Source of the DNA: Onchocerca volvulus
Lineage: Eukaryota; Nematoda; Chromadorea; Rhabditida; Onchocercidae
Reading direction: 5' to 3'
DNA length: 64,000 nt
Assembly (NCBI GenBank): GCA_000499405.2
Contig: HG738137.1
Location: forward strand, 8,631,609-8,695,608
The translations under genes were made by a program, and so were the position numbers. This document shows, piece after piece, positions 1-13,700 of the stretch (the stretch's first letter is position 1; each line of letters begins with the position of its first letter). The notes beneath the pieces are model-generated. The model searched no databases and was not told the origin of the DNA. It saw only the letters and a list, made by a program, of their open reading frames with translations.

Positions 1-173
1 AACGGAATATATCGGAAAAAGTAATTGTTCAAGATGCTGTGAAATGTGTGATCGAATGTTTCTTGTACATAAATAACCAAAGGAATCATTGGAGATCTGA
101 AATTTGGATCCGGATTTTTCTTCCAAAATGGACCATAATCTTTTGTGAATGGATTATAAGCGACATCTTTTCT
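1..173 (-). CDS. Partial coding exon at the left edge (COG1 3' exon or next gene)
   Basis: The minus strand is open from about 173 to the window edge and reads like real protein, for example [18 protein letters not shown] and, later, a [10 protein letters not shown] segment. An acceptor-like AAAAG lies just upstream, at about 174. The exon immediately upstream on this strand (506-408, COG1) ends in phase 0, and this segment does not join it in phase. Either a further small exon lies between 407 and 174, or this belongs to a different gene. I cannot match it to the C-terminus of COG1, so its identity is open. It is cut by the window boundary. Confidence 0.4.
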
Positions 174-407
174 TTTAAAAATGAGAAAAAAAATGCTTTA
201 TTTTACTAAGAAAGTCCAGCAGTTATCTAGTATATACTCTTATATTTTGAACATGATGACATTCGTCAATTTATACATCTTCTGATTACAAGGAATGAAA
301 GAGTACTCTAAAAAGAATCATCAACAAAGTATCCCGAATAATTAACAGCAGAAGAGATATAAACAATTACACAATTCTTTCCGAATTCATCATGTCACAA
401 AACTTAC

Positions 408-858
408 CTTCTGACATAAATCATAAAGAAAAGAATATAAAATTCGATTAATTTGTACAGGCACTTCCACTATACCAATTTCTGATAATTCCAATTTTTC
501 AAATTCCTGCAATACTGAAATTTAATTCGAATGTGCAATTAAAAAAAGCAAATAGGCAAATTCAAATTTAATAAAATATATAAATCAACTTCACTTCCTT
601 TATGAAAATAATGAAAACAAATCAGAAAATATTTGTGAAATCGCATAGGAAAGCTGTAGTATTAATGACAAACCTGCAAATATGATATGAAAATGAATGG
701 ATCACTATATATTTCAGTCAATTTCTTTAATTCATTCTCTTCAGCGCAATCTTCAATAATCACATCAAGATAAGCACTGTAAAAGAAACGGCTTAATTAT
801 CGTACACAAAAGATATTCTTATGGCATTTTTATCGAAATTCTTGCCCTGTTCCATTCT

Positions 859-895
<37 letters not shown>

Positions 896-3800
896 CAAAA
901 AAAAAAAAAAAAAAGAAAAAAAAAATCCCGATTAAAAATATTTTCTGATACTAAAACAACGGTAAAATAGTTTATAACGATAGCAATTCAGTAATTATTT
1001 CCAGCTTATTTAACATCAAAATAATCAATTATTACCCATTATATGAAATGAAAATATTACGCAAATCATTTGACAAATGTTACTAATAGTATTCAGAAAT
1101 ATTGTTGCACAATTTAAATTTAAAATTAAAAACAGCTACAGATCAATAAACATGTAAAAATTTAATACAGATATTTTAAAATGTATGGATTTGAAGAAAA
1201 TGGAATCGTACCAAAATGATTTTTCGGCACTTTCACGTAACATTCTCGCACATTCCATAATACGTTCCGTGTTTTTTGACATTGAAAGAGAAATAGATGA
1301 GTTACAAGATTGCATCAAAGCAATATAAACTCTGGCCATACATAATGCATGATCGGAATTTGAATTATTTGAACCATCATCCGAAGTACCAAAATCCTCC
1401 ACAATGGTACACAACCTATGGATTAAGATGTTAAAGAACTCTCATATTAATTTCGAGAGCTGGCAAAGAATTAAAAATATCTTTTGATTAAGATTAGCAT
1501 GTTTCATATCCAGTGATACGTGATATGGCTTTTATTCTTCCGCTATGGTCGAACGAAATAGTAAGTGCATGTTGTTACAAATGGAAAAATATTATTGTAA
1601 TTATTAACAGCAATTCATAATTATTCTCCTCACCTCTTCAACATTTCCAAGACAGCAACAGAGAACTGCTCACGTATCTGATTTACTGTTTGCTCCTTAC
1701 CAATCGTTTCATATTCTTTGATAAAATCCAATAAAGAATGCAAACCATCATCAAATTCCTTGGTAATACTGAAGTAAAATCAAAATTTAATTTGAAATTT
1801 GGTTGAATTTCATTTATAAAATTCTTATCTTTGACATTATTTTAAAAACTAAAAGGATTAAACCTCATTAATTCTTGTGAAACACCAATAGCAAGAAGTG
1901 AATCAAGTTTTGGAGTTCGTTTTTTGAACAATGCTGATGGATGACACGAAATATTGGGAATTTTGTCTAGAAGACTTCGTTCCAACACTGATAAATCATT
2001 GTTGATTAATTCCTTAAGAAATATTACTAGTAAGAATAAAAACATTCCTCACTAAATACTCATGAATCGGTCCTATTTTAAATCTGTATCACAGACATTC
2101 ATATCATTTAAGCAGTAAATCGCTTTGCAAATAAATAGTCGATATCTTAGTTGAATTGTACACTGACTCAGTCTAACAATGGGATGCTGTATCATTAAAC
2201 TATTTCAGTCAACTTGACTGTAAAAGAAGATATTCACCAGTAAGATATTTTCATATCGAGAAACAAACCTGGAATCTTTCAATGACCATATTTCCAAGAA
2301 ACCGATGATACACCATCGTGCTGTCACCAACTAACGGCCACTTCTTAAAAATGCAAAAAATATATCCAATAAAAAAAAAATAATAAAATAAATAAATAAA
2401 CATTTCATATCGTATTACATAAAAAAAATTAACATCGCAACCAAGCGATACAGTAATTATTATGAAAAGCAAACTTCGAGAATCCGAACAAACAAATCAT
2501 TTGATTCAGTATAGAAGAAAGATTCATTTCCCGGCAATTAAACACAGAAATCTAAAGAACGGAAAAATTCAGAAACGCACAACATACTTCAGCAAAAGCT
2601 TCCAGAAGAACTTTAATAAAACCAATCAATGAAGATGTATTTTCCGTAACATCACATTTCAACTTTACGATGTTATGCGACGCGGAACAAATACTGAAAG
2701 TAACATAATTTTAACTAACGTATTTTTTAAAAGTGTTGCAGAAATTCATAAAAAAATATCTTCCGTTGCGGATCACGGAGAGCAGAGCAAAGTTTTTTTG
2801 GCAGTTAATATAAGTTAAGAAATGAGAATTTTTGAATCTACACTCCAAAAGTTTAAACCTGATTTGCATTGATATTCCAATTCAATAGCATTACCTGTCT
2901 AGAAATGAATTGCAATCTGCAGACAAAGAATTTTCGTCGATAGGAGGCAAAGCAAGTTGGCTGCAATGATTATTTGTTTCTATGATTTCTGTTTTGATGC
3001 ATTTTCCAAAATAGAGTATTTCATCACACATCATTTTTTCCAATACTTCTAAAATTACCGGGATTTTACAAAGCAAAATTAAAAACTTCCGAAATCTGGA
3101 AAATATTTAGAATAATTCTGCTATTTCCAGCCAAATGCATAAATACTGGAACCATAAAAGACTTAACATATGACTTTATAAGAAATTCATTATCCAATAA
3201 AGAATACATCAAATTTTTTGCAAAAAATTCGAATTATTATCGTTTTTACGTGATATAAAATTTTGTTATACGCATACTTGGAATCCAAAGAGATGAGGAT
3301 ACTGTTTGTAATACTTTAGTTAGATAATCATCAACAAAAATATGCTTCAAACATTCAAACGTTTGATGAACTTGCCACACCAAATCAATCAACGACAGCG
3401 AACTGTTCAATGCCTTCTTGATAGCTGTCTGAAACAACAAATTTCAAATGAACAGTTCAACATTTCAATCTTTTGTAATAAATGTTTCAACGAACATTTA
3501 AAACTTTTGTAATAAAGGTGCTTCAAAAATCGAAAATATAAGGCTTGTTTTCGATTGACGAAAAGCTTTTTGCAACCTGTGCTTTTCTAAGAATCACTAT
3601 AGATTGAAAAAAAGTAACTTATTTTAGAAAAATTAGTTTCATTATCATGACACAATAATTGACTATCCTTCGATATTAAAAAATCAGATATTTTTCTTAA
3701 TTTATTGTCGAAAAAAGCTTTTAACAACATAAATTTTCTGAGTCCATCAAATAAACTCAAAAAAAGGTGAACAAAAGATAGCTAACCAATGGATATACAG

Positions 3801-5164
3801 AAAATGAGTAACACTGACCATTTTTTGTTCGATAAAAATATCCAATAAATCTTTGTTTGAACAATTTTTAAGAATTGCAATTGCTGCTAGCTGATTTAAT
3901 GTTTCATTTGTGGAAGATAATGCTCCTAAACCACTGATAAACTCATCTTCAAGCTTCAACCGTATTCGTATAAGTTTCGGTGACATTTGATGAACCAAAT
4001 GTGAAAACTTTTTTGACTGAGTAATCTCGGTAGATAAATTACGATGAAGCAATTCGGTAAGCACCAGAATAAACGCATCTGACAATGGATCATTTTCACT
4101 GATCTGCAAAAACAAAAGCTAACTAAATAACTAGATTTAATATTGTCAAACATCTAATGAAATTTAATGAATATTAGTGTTTCGGTTAATTCAGCTACAT
4201 TTTTTGCAAACAGAGCATCTAAATAGTTATACATAATGCTATTTATGTTTTATAATAGTATTTCAAGATGCTTATTAGCTACACCAAATGTTGAATCAAT
4301 CAGTGTTTACAAGAATATAATAAGAAATAGTTTCATATAAATAACATATTCGAAACAATACTTCATGTTAGTATGTGGATAGCAGAACATGCAATAAAAT
4401 ATGTTAACTCTTCGTTGCGATGAAAATCGTCTACGTTAATTTTAGCGTGGAACCAAAATGGATGATTAAATACAAAAATAAACTGTGTAAAAATAAGGAA
4501 AAACAAATACGTTACCAACAAATACAGTTTCGAAAGTGCTGATATACGACAAAGCCTTGTGTTTGATATCAAGCGTTCAGTGCTAAATGAACGATCAATT
4601 CCAACATTTCGAACATCATGTACACACTCCACCAAAGAATCAGCAACTTGCATTACATGACGAACCGAATTAGATGCATCCAACACATCCCGATAGCGGC
4701 GACCGACCATTTGTCGCATTTCTTCCTTTTTTTCTTCCATTTCCACACTGAATTTGGAAGTTATAAGCAAAAGAAAAAAATATATATTTGTAATATCGCA
4801 AAGAAAGTAAAAACAAGAATGATATTGAAGGAAATGTAGCACTTTCACCAGAAATAATCAGTAAAGTAAGATAAAGTAAGATATTGTATCAATGAGCTCT
4901 CAATAACTGTAAAGGATAACATTACCTACTAGGAAGTTGCAATAAATCGTTATGAAAATCAAAAAATTTAAAATGAACAAAAAAAAAAAAGACTGAATTT
5001 CTAGATGTATAAAAAAATCGAAGAAAATAATTATGGTGTTGTTATGATAAAATCATCTCTAATACAATAGTTAAGAAAATTTTAAAAAATCCTTACCAAA
5101 GTTTGGAATGTATATCTTGCAGCTGATCAATCGATAAATCTTGCATCAAACGTTCAACATCCAT
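408..5164 (-). CDS. cogc-1: COG1, conserved oligomeric Golgi complex subunit 1 (3' end not resolved)
   Basis: COG1 is a subunit of the eight-protein COG tether that retains Golgi enzymes by intra-Golgi retrograde traffic. Minus-strand exons: 5164-5097, 4747-4516 (possibly reading on to 4366), 4103-3819, 3428-3250, 3095-2895, 2693-2588, 2343-2269, 2012-1864, 1768-1634, 1415-1212, 776-674, 506-408. Apart from the second junction, all join in phase at GT-AG sites. The N-terminus ([20 protein letters not shown], then [20 protein letters not shown]) is the Vps51/COG1 signature in which subunits pair through helices. Exon 4103-3819 carries [16 protein letters not shown], matching the family's conserved central helix, and 506-408 carries a [20 protein letters not shown] segment like the C-terminal VP/IPxQ...LFxLCQ block of human COG1. 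The start at 5164 lies 44 nt below an acceptor-like TTTCCAG (5209), fitting trans-splicing. The junction between about 4366/4516 and 4103 shows no canonical donor. The gene may continue beyond the left edge. Confidence 0.85.
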
Positions 5165-5395
5165 TTTGCTGTTATCCCTCTATTTCTCTTTTCCTTTTAT
5201 CGCTGATCCTGGAAATTTAACTTAAGTAAGAAATTCAAATTTGATCTCGAAACCATGTAAATAGATAGCAGTAAAAAAGTTAATACATTACAATTAAAAC
5301 TCAGAGTTACAATTTTGGCATTCAAAAAAAATCAAAAACCAAAACTATTTTGTCTTTTACCTTTCCGGATTTACGTCTATTCTACTCTTTCTTGG

Positions 5396-5641
5396 TTAAC
5401 AGAATTTATTCAAGCATTCATTACATGTGCAATTCAAATTTTTAGAATTAATAAGACTTAAAAAACCCACCACCACATCAGTTTGAAAATACCTCTGAAT
5501 TAACCCACAAAACCTTGCACAAATTCTTCCAACATCATTTTTAATTTCAATCAAATTAATTTCATCCAACTCTTCAACTAACAAATTAATTGCAGAATAT
5601 TTGCATCGCTCCAATAATGCACTCGATTTCACTAGTTGCAT
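5396..5641 (-). CDS. Small orphan ORF between TXNL1 and COG1 (81 aa)
   Basis: A single open frame of 81 codons starts MQLVKSSALLERCKYSAINL and ends in a cysteine-bearing tail CTCNECLNKFC; the stop is at 5396. It looks coding rather than random: it has mixed charged and hydrophobic residues, an amphipathic helical first half (EELDEINLIEIKNDVGRI) and no low complexity. An acceptor-like TTTCTAG lies 26 nt upstream of the ATG (about 5668). An AATAAA overlaps the last codons. The ORF sits head-to-tail between TXNL1 and COG1, 232 nt before the COG1 start, so it could be a middle cistron of an operon. I do not recognise the family. It could also be the last exon of a longer gene, because the frame stays open a few codons above the ATG to another AG at about 5658. 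Confidence 0.35.
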   Translation of the reverse strand: MQLVKSSALLERCKYSAINLLVEELDEINLIEIKNDVGRICARFCGLIQRYFQTDVVVGFLSLINSKNLNCTCNECLNKFC

Positions 5642-6249
5642 GCAGTAAATTATGGAACTGTTTTATCCTAGAAACTAATCCCACAATTTCAGCTTATTTC
5701 AAGGAGATAATTCCGAATAATTTTGTAGAAAAGGAGATCTTAAATCTAGAATTCTAAATTTGAGATCTCTAACTAATTCTTAGATTCAATTTAAAAAGCT
5801 ACTTTATCATGTTTTATTGATTCCATCAACAGTATTTAATGAAGCATGACATAACTAAAGTAGTAATCTTCATCTAGCACTTCAGTATGCTGAAGTAGAT
5901 GTTATTTTATCATAGTACTTATAATACGGCAAGTAATCAGCAAAACTGCATCATTAAACAATAATATCCGAATAAGTCTCCGTTAATCAGTTTAAACAAT
6001 GTTCTTCTTTTTTCTCGAATTTTTATAGAAATAGACATGAATATTTTGACAGCGATAAATACCAAATGTGTTAACGTTCAGAAAAAAAGAACAAGAACAG
6101 TAAGCAATTGCTTTATTCAAAAATAAAAATGGATTGTATCATGAGGAGGATGGAATATAAAGCATGCAAACATGGACAATATCATTTTCGTTCAAATTTA
6201 CTTTTGGAACAGTAAAACTCTTATTAGGATGAGCTCGTAGATCCAATTA
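5642..6249. other. TXNL1 3' region and spacer
   Basis: About 600 bases follow the TXNL1 stop on the minus strand. A minus-strand AATAAA (plus-strand positions 6112-6117) lies about 135 nt past the stop and is a plausible TXNL1 polyadenylation signal. An acceptor-like site at about 5668 precedes the orphan ORF. I see no other gene. Confidence 0.4.
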
Positions 6250-8551
6250 TCAATGTCCAACTTCACCAACTTTACCAGAAACCTTAAAGGTAAAAAATAA
6301 ATGATGAATAACAAAGAATTTTGTATAAATCAGAGATGCAGCAATAGTCAAACAGACATAACGGTGAAATAAACATTCCCATTCTGGGCTCACTTATCTA
6401 AAACACTAAAATATATTCTCTTCTCTTTCTGAAGAAAAAATCTGCTGTGATTCCAAAAAAATTAATCTAGATTGGAATTTTGAGAGGAAATTCTGATTAT
6501 TATCTTGAAATTAGTGGGACTGAAACTTGAAGTGTAATGAACTAACTCGTTTAAAATCTTGCATATTTGTTGCAGAAAGTGGAGTTCCATAAAGGCGAAG
6601 AGCTTCGATTGTTGTATTTTCGGTTCCACCTTGATTATCTTCCACAAACAATTGTATATTTTTTACGCTTTGGAATTTCACATAACGTAAATTGTACAAC
6701 TCTCCATCAACAGTCTAAAAATTCAGTTTTCTTGGAAAAAAAAATTTCTAATAATTGTTTTCGCTGTAAACAAAATGATGCTTTAAACTGTCGGAACAGC
6801 ATAAAATTAGGTTATTTTACACAATAAGTATTCAGATATTGATTTTTTACTTCAAACTTTTTTTTTTCTCAAGAATCTCTTTTTATCTATCCATTGGTTA
6901 ACTGAAAATGCAACAACAGATAATACCATATTCATAAGAGCGTACCTTTTCGGAAAACGAGATCGTTTGCACACTTTCAGCACTTGTTGCTCGATCAAAA
7001 TCAAGGATATTTGCAAGATTAGTGAAAATTTTAACTGTTTTTGGTGCCGATGGACCTCTGCCCTTCAGATAAATGGAATGGATTTTTACTGGCTGATTAA
7101 ATGGAATTGATATAATAAGCTGAGGATCGCAATCGGATTTGAGCACACCTTTACCATTGAGAAGATTCCTGAAATATGGAAATTATCACCAAAAAACAAA
7201 TGCCTCAATTATTCGCCATAGATTCCATTTTTTTATTGATGTTGAATCCAAAGCAACAATTAGCTGTAATTATTGATATTAGTTGTGCAAATTTCTCATG
7301 TACATTACTACATAAAAAATACTTGATATTTCATTTAAAGTATAGTAAAATATGAGAGATAGTTCAACAGCTTATGACATATCCCTGCCCATCAAATTAT
7401 AGTTTCATTTTGCAATGGAAGCTGAAAATCATTTCTTCAGAAGATGCATTTTTACACCTGTTGGAATATAATAACAAAGCAAAAGATAGAATCGTCAAAT
7501 CCAATTGAAAAATATCCTTTATAAAAACTGAAATCTAGCAACTTCAAGAACCTCAATGTTGAATCATCATCCTCATTCAAGCATTCCACTTGAGCCTTAT
7601 CAACAAATGTTATGAGATCAGTTTGTCCTGCAACTGGACTGTCCTCTTTCGGTGCATTTTCCGCCCATTTTTTAACCAACGCATCTAATGCAGCTGGATC
7701 ACCACCGCGCAAAAGATCGACCTTCACTCTAAATTCAAATTTTATCAAAAAAAGAAAATCCATTATTCTATTTTTGCATATCAACAATTAAATTTCTATT
7801 TATTATTTAATTTTAAATTATTTTTGCTTACATAATCTTCGTGATCGTCTTTTAGTTCAATATTTGGTATTTGATTATTCAAGCTATAAATAGTGTTTTA
7901 GTAAAAGTTGCATATTTTAAATTAAAAGAGTCAAATTTCAGAAACAATAATAATACCTATTCATATATACAATGAATGTAGGCATTGCAGTAACTCCTTG
8001 TTGTGTCGATAAATCCTTTGCCTTATCAACGTCTACTTTTACAAATACAATATTTAAATATCGATTGGAAAGATGTTCAAATATCGGCGCTATTCGTCGA
8101 CATGGCCCACACCTTCAATAATATAAATTATCAATTATATTCCAGATGATTGAATTTTATATAATATAAGATTTATTCTGAAGAAATACAAGCATTCATT
8201 ATTGTGAGAATGGAAAGTTTCTAAACTGACTAGTAAAAAAAAAAAAAAAGAAACTTATGGAAATTTGAAAGCTTGAAAGCATTTCAAAGATGTCTTTTCT
8301 TTTTATAAAAACAATATTAGAGACAAGAAAAACAAAATCTCTCACTGGAAATTCCAAAATCGTGCTAAAAGAAGTTTAGAGTTATTCTTTCCGGCAAAAA
8401 CAAAATAAAACTATCGATGTCAAAATTTGAAATAAAAGAAATTATTGAATATTAACCAAATTGCAAAAAAATCAACAATAACAGGTTTTGTTTTAGCATT
8501 GGCCAAAAATCCATGAAATTCTGCATCCGAATTGCAGTGATGAACAACCAT
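6250..8551 (-). CDS. TXNL1: Thioredoxin-like protein 1 (TXNL1/TRP32), thioredoxin + PITH domains, 298 aa
   Basis: TXNL1 is a cytosolic and nuclear thioredoxin that docks on the 26S proteasome through its PITH domain. Seven minus-strand exons join in phase: 8551-8457, 8112-7957, 7883-7832, 7721-7552, 7168-6946, 6714-6547, 6282-6250, giving 298 residues against 289 for human TXNL1. The thioredoxin fold spans residues about 1-105. Its active site WCGPC is split across the first junction (TG|G TGT), with Cys33 and Cys36 as the redox pair, followed by the cis-Pro segment [10 protein letters not shown]. The linker carries [17 protein letters not shown]. The PITH domain (about 120-290) includes [35 protein letters not shown] and [15 protein letters not shown]. 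The protein ends [17 protein letters not shown] acceptor-like site lies 36 nt upstream of the ATG (about 8588), suggesting a spliced leader. All key residues are intact. Confidence 0.96.
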
Positions 8552-8587
8552 GATTTAAAAAGTGAAAATCCCAACACCTATACTCAC

Positions 8588-10776
8588 CTGAAAATTTTAT
8601 TTGAAAACCTGACAATCCAAGCTTCTCGAAATACAAATTTCATCAAAATCAAGTAAGGTTTAGTTTTTGAAAATCAACTCACTATAAATTTACTTCTGAG
8701 TGTTGTGGTGTTTCACATCCGTTATGAGTACGGTAAGACAAAATCTTTCTCATCAATTTTGCAGTACAGTCTTCTTAACTTTTAAATTAAATCCGAACGT
8801 TTTTCTATTTTAAGACTAATGGGCAATTGTATTTGTTTGAAAGATTTATTAAAATATAAACAGAATTTGGTTAACTATTGATTGTTATTGGAAAAAAAAA
8901 AAAGAAAAAAATCATTAAATGCGCAAATGTTGGTAAATTAAACCAAGCAAACGTTTAACAATTTGTCAATAACAAATGTAAATAATGAATTCATTTCTCT
9001 TTTTCTTCCAAAAATTTTAATTACAAGCAAGTAATAAACCATTAAAAAATTAAAAAGGAAATCAATATACAGCTGGAAGAATATTTAATTGATTGTTGAA
9101 AACAGTACGATTCAAAACCTAGTACAATATTCTCTACCGGAACAATGATAAGAACAAGACTTTCTATTTGCAAAAAATAAAAAAATACATTTTATCCTGT
9201 ATTTATCATTATCGTTATTTTTATTTAACAAATTTGAATTTCTCTGTTTCGAAAGAGTGACTTCAAATCAAGAATATAGTTAAAATTGGCATATAAATAG
9301 GAATACAATTATCACACATTTTAAAGAAATGAAATTATAAGTATTAAATGAAAATATACGGAAAGTTTAGATATCTGGTCCTAAAAAATTGCCTAAATTC
9401 ACAAATTCATAAGAAAACAAATAATTATCTATTTCATCTTTTCTTAATCATCTTCATCCATCTTACGAGAAAAGCTTTTAATTAAAAATTTCAGTCATTT
9501 TGTTTCCTAAAGAAAACGGGATCTTAAATCCAAATCAACTTTGATTTTCTACATTAACCATCCGACTCAAACGATGTTTTGGACAAATTTTGAGATTTCA
9601 AACAAAAGCTTCAGATTTACCAAAATTCTAAATTCAGAATTAAGAGTTTTTGAAATTTCAAAGAAAGAAGCAAAACAAAGATTGTCACGGCAAAAAGTTA
9701 AAATCAAAACATTGCAAAAAAATGTGATATAAAAGTTTTCTACAAGATAAATAAATGCATAAGATAGGAGAAAATCGCTACTTCAAAATTCATATTACAT
9801 ATCGCTCAATGAAATATATCAAATACATTTTATGAAAATATACAAAAAATCAAATTTGGAATGAAAAACAAAAAAAATGCACAATTTCTAACTCTAAAGC
9901 AAGAACACATGAAAGAGAAACATGAACAATAACAATCTGTTTACATTTTATGAAATTTCGAAAATGAACACAACATATAGTGAGTCACAAACATGATGCG
10001 AAGCAGTAATATTTGAAAAAAAAAAAAGAGCATTGTCTTCAAATTATTCAAATTGGACAGAAGAATGAAATTCTAAAAAGTTCTATTTTATATTCAAGGA
10101 AAGATGACATAACCATTATTGCACAAGCCGAGAGGATAAGAAATAAACAAAAGTTGTGCAAGTGTGTACGATCAGAACAAATACGATAAAACTTCGGTCA
10201 GTTTACTAAAATTACCAATAAAAATCAAATTTTTTTGGCTAAATTTAAGATTATCATAACAGGCAAAGGTTGAAAATACTGCGCGACTAGGATTATATGG
10301 AATAAAACTTAAAAATTTTTGATATTAAGATGTTACAATTTTGAAAATCCGAAAAAAAAAGGATTTTAAGTTTGTAATTCAAAACTGCATTGAATATTCC
10401 AGAAAAATTTCTTGAAGAATAAAATGTTATTTCAAGCGATTGAAAATTAAATTATATTTTGAATTTAATTATGAAAGTTCTCGAGTTATCAAAATAAGAA
10501 GAAAGACAATAGAATATTTCAGAAATATAAACGAAACCGACAAAAAAAAAAAACACATTTTCAGCACTTTGCCAAATTCTGCACAAAAGAGATTTTAGAA
10601 TTATTTATATGAGGTTTATATAGTTATTAACTCATCAAAGACACAACTAAATTAAACGTATCCAATAATATAGTTTAGTTAAATTCATGATGCCAAGATT
10701 ATCCAAAGTTAAACACACTTTGTAAATAACCTAATTAAAAAAATGAAAAGAATTACAAAATAAAATGCTCACTCTT
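8588..10776. other. Spacer between the SH3-adaptor gene and TXNL1
   Basis: About 2.2 kb of AT-rich sequence with short A runs (near 8890, 10015, 10540). A 63-codon frame on the plus strand (9541-9732) has biased composition and no family resemblance. I see no gene, RNA or clear repeat. Confidence 0.5.
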
Positions 10777-13700
10777 TCACTGTTTGGCAATTTTAGCTTC
10801 CAGCATAGAGACTTTCTGCGACATTTCTAATCGAAATTTATTCATTGTCGTGTGTAATTCTTCAAATTGTTGAACCAAACGATTATATTCGCTGCGTGAC
10901 ACAAATTCATCAATAATATCATTGCTATTGCTCCTCGGGGATGATGCTTCTTGCACTTTTACAAATTTTACAGAAGATGCTGTAATACAAAAAAAGTTAC
11001 AGTAAACATGGAAAAGTTAGCTAAGACAAAGAATCAAGAAAGTAATTCAACGTCAAAGTGTCAGAATTCAGGAAATGAACCATTAAGATGAGTTACGGTT
11101 TAACTTCTTGCATACTGGAAAAAATATATTGGATGTCGATTCATTATCAACGTTGGAAACCTAGTTCCCAATAATGGTATTTTCGATCCCTAGCAATAAT
11201 TCGTCTACAGAAATTTTGCAAGTAAAAGAAGTGCTTTATCAAATTTCTAATTTTCGAAAAAGTTTAGAAGTTTGAAAGTTTGAATTGATGATTTAGAAGT
11301 TTGATAATCTTATTATTCTTATCACCACATTGAAGGAAAACATATAATGTTTAACTTTCTCTCCTTTTTTCTCGAAGTTTAATAGTAACTTGTTAAAAAT
11401 ATGGAAATTTTCTTTATCTAACTGACTGTTTTTCAAAATATTTTTTTTAAACGAACTATATTTTTGCTGATTTTTATGCATTCCAGACCAAACGAAACCT
11501 AATACTGAATTTCAATATTTCACGTTCGTAGAAACATCTCAAAAATAATAACTGGCATATATCTTAGTTATTTGAATCGAGCTGTTTCTCAATTCTTCTT
11601 TCATGTTCACGACCGTGCTTTCAAGATGTGTCAATCTGATTAATCGATGAAATCACCTATTGATAAAGGTTGTGTTGTGTAACTGTTAGATAAAGTAGTT
11701 GCAGGTGAAATTCTTCCAGATTCTACCACCAGCGTACCATCGTCAGTTGGAACTTCATTTGATTTCTGCAATTTGATATATTTTTAGTAGAAAACAAACA
11801 TTTCGAAATAAATTAGAAAGTGACATCGATTTTTTTTTTTATAGACTCGAATTATGCAACAATGGATTATGCATAATTAATCCTTTCAAATTTGTGTGAA
11901 AAAAAAATTCTATATACACGAAAATATACAATATTAAAGCTAAGAACTATGTAGCTTCATGAAAAAAAAAAACAAGAGAAGGAAGCAAAAACCAGGTATT
12001 ATAATTAATTATATGCAAGCTGAGTCAAGCAAAAACTTGATAATTAAATCTTATAACTAAGCAAAGTTGAAGCAGCAACTTTAAAAGTAAAAGCAAGAAA
12101 AAATCAACTTTCGAGCTTAAATAAATTTTTAATGTTGAAGTTGAAGCATATCACTAGATAGCGAGCTATAAGAAAAAAAAAAAGTGATCTTTTCAAAATA
12201 AAAAATATCAAATATAGGAACGAACGAAGTTAGAAAAACAACCGAATCAAGTGAGAGGTTAAAGAAAATTAAAGTAAAACAGAACTTTAAATTCATTAAT
12301 AAAACCCTGTAAGTTTGAACATTATTTCACAAACAAAAACTGATTCCGAACCGTTCTGAAAACAGTGGACGGGGGTCTTTTGTTCGGTTGTTTGGGTCGA
12401 GTTGCGGTTATGTGAGATAGACGATCACCTGGCTGTCCTTCATCAGTTGAGCTTTCTTCCGTTTTTACAACCTAAAAAATTATATTTCCATAAATAATTC
12501 TTTCATACCTGCATAAACTATAAATTTCAATAATTGCAAGACACCTATTTCACTATCACGATTAACTTGTAGAAATCCCGAAAAAATTTCTCAATACATC
12601 ACAATTTAAGGTATCAAATAGACTTGATATCTCAATCATATCAGATCCCAATAAATAATAATGGGAAACACGACACGATAAAAAAATTTTTAAATTAATT
12701 CAACGATATTTTTTCTTCAGTCTATTTTTAGAAATCGATCATTTTAAACCTATATCATATGATGATATGGATGAACAAAAGTTTCGAGTCTGTTCTTACT
12801 TCTCCTTCATGAATTTCAGTATCTTATTTAAAAATTATTTCTTTCGATTTTATCTTTTTTGTTTGAGCGAATCAACAAAATATTGATTCATTTCATTAAA
12901 ACAAATACCCTAGTAGCGAATTGTTTCGGTGGTTTCGTAAAAGCATCGGCAAGACTGGAATGCATTTGAGCGAAAACTGAGGAAGTTGCAGTTCGACGAC
13001 TAGCACTAGAGGATACAGCCAATGACTTTGATGCTGGTTTCGCAGGGATATTTGGTGGTAAAGGCATCTGAATTTTCAACTTCTTTATATTTTTTTAAAA
13101 TTTCGGGCAAAAAATTATCCCTTTCTTGAATTTTATATTAATCCAAATCTCACAGTTGCAATTCATTTCGTACAGATTTATTTATTTTTTCTTTTTTATT
13201 GATTTGTTTTTTCAAAAATTTTATGTGAACTGGATGAAAACTGAAACCAATATTTTTCAAATCACTCAAATTAATCGACTAAAATTCCTTCCACTCTATT
13301 TCTTTACTCCTTTTTTTCTCTTCCCCTCTCTTCTCCTCCAAAAAAAAAAAAAAAATTTAAAGTTTACCTTCTGCGTTTCTGGATTTATAGTACTAATCGG
13401 AACTGTAGGCCTTAAAATCTCAACAAAATTATCTGGAATCAATCCTTGTTTGCCGTCAACTTCAGCTAGTAACCAACCAGGATCTTCATTGGATTTACTC
13501 ACAATTCCAATTATTTGGCCTACTTCACGAAGTGCAAGCTCATCTTCATGTTTCGGCGAATAAGTGAATAGAACACGTGCTAAAAAAAATAAAAATTAAG
13601 AAATTAATGATCTAAATTTAATGCAATTATCAAAATAACAAAAATCAACAAGGCCCTTCGGTCATTCCGTACGTGCACAACAACACCTCTGTTACCTAAT

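Noticed and set aside
4618..4839. 73-codon plus-strand frame opposite COG1
   Set aside because: It is the antisense shadow of COG1 exon 2, which has a clear family match on the minus strand.
9541..9732. 63-codon plus-strand frame between TXNL1 and the SH3 adaptor
   Set aside because: It is dominated by F, I, K and N from AT-rich DNA; no motif or start context.
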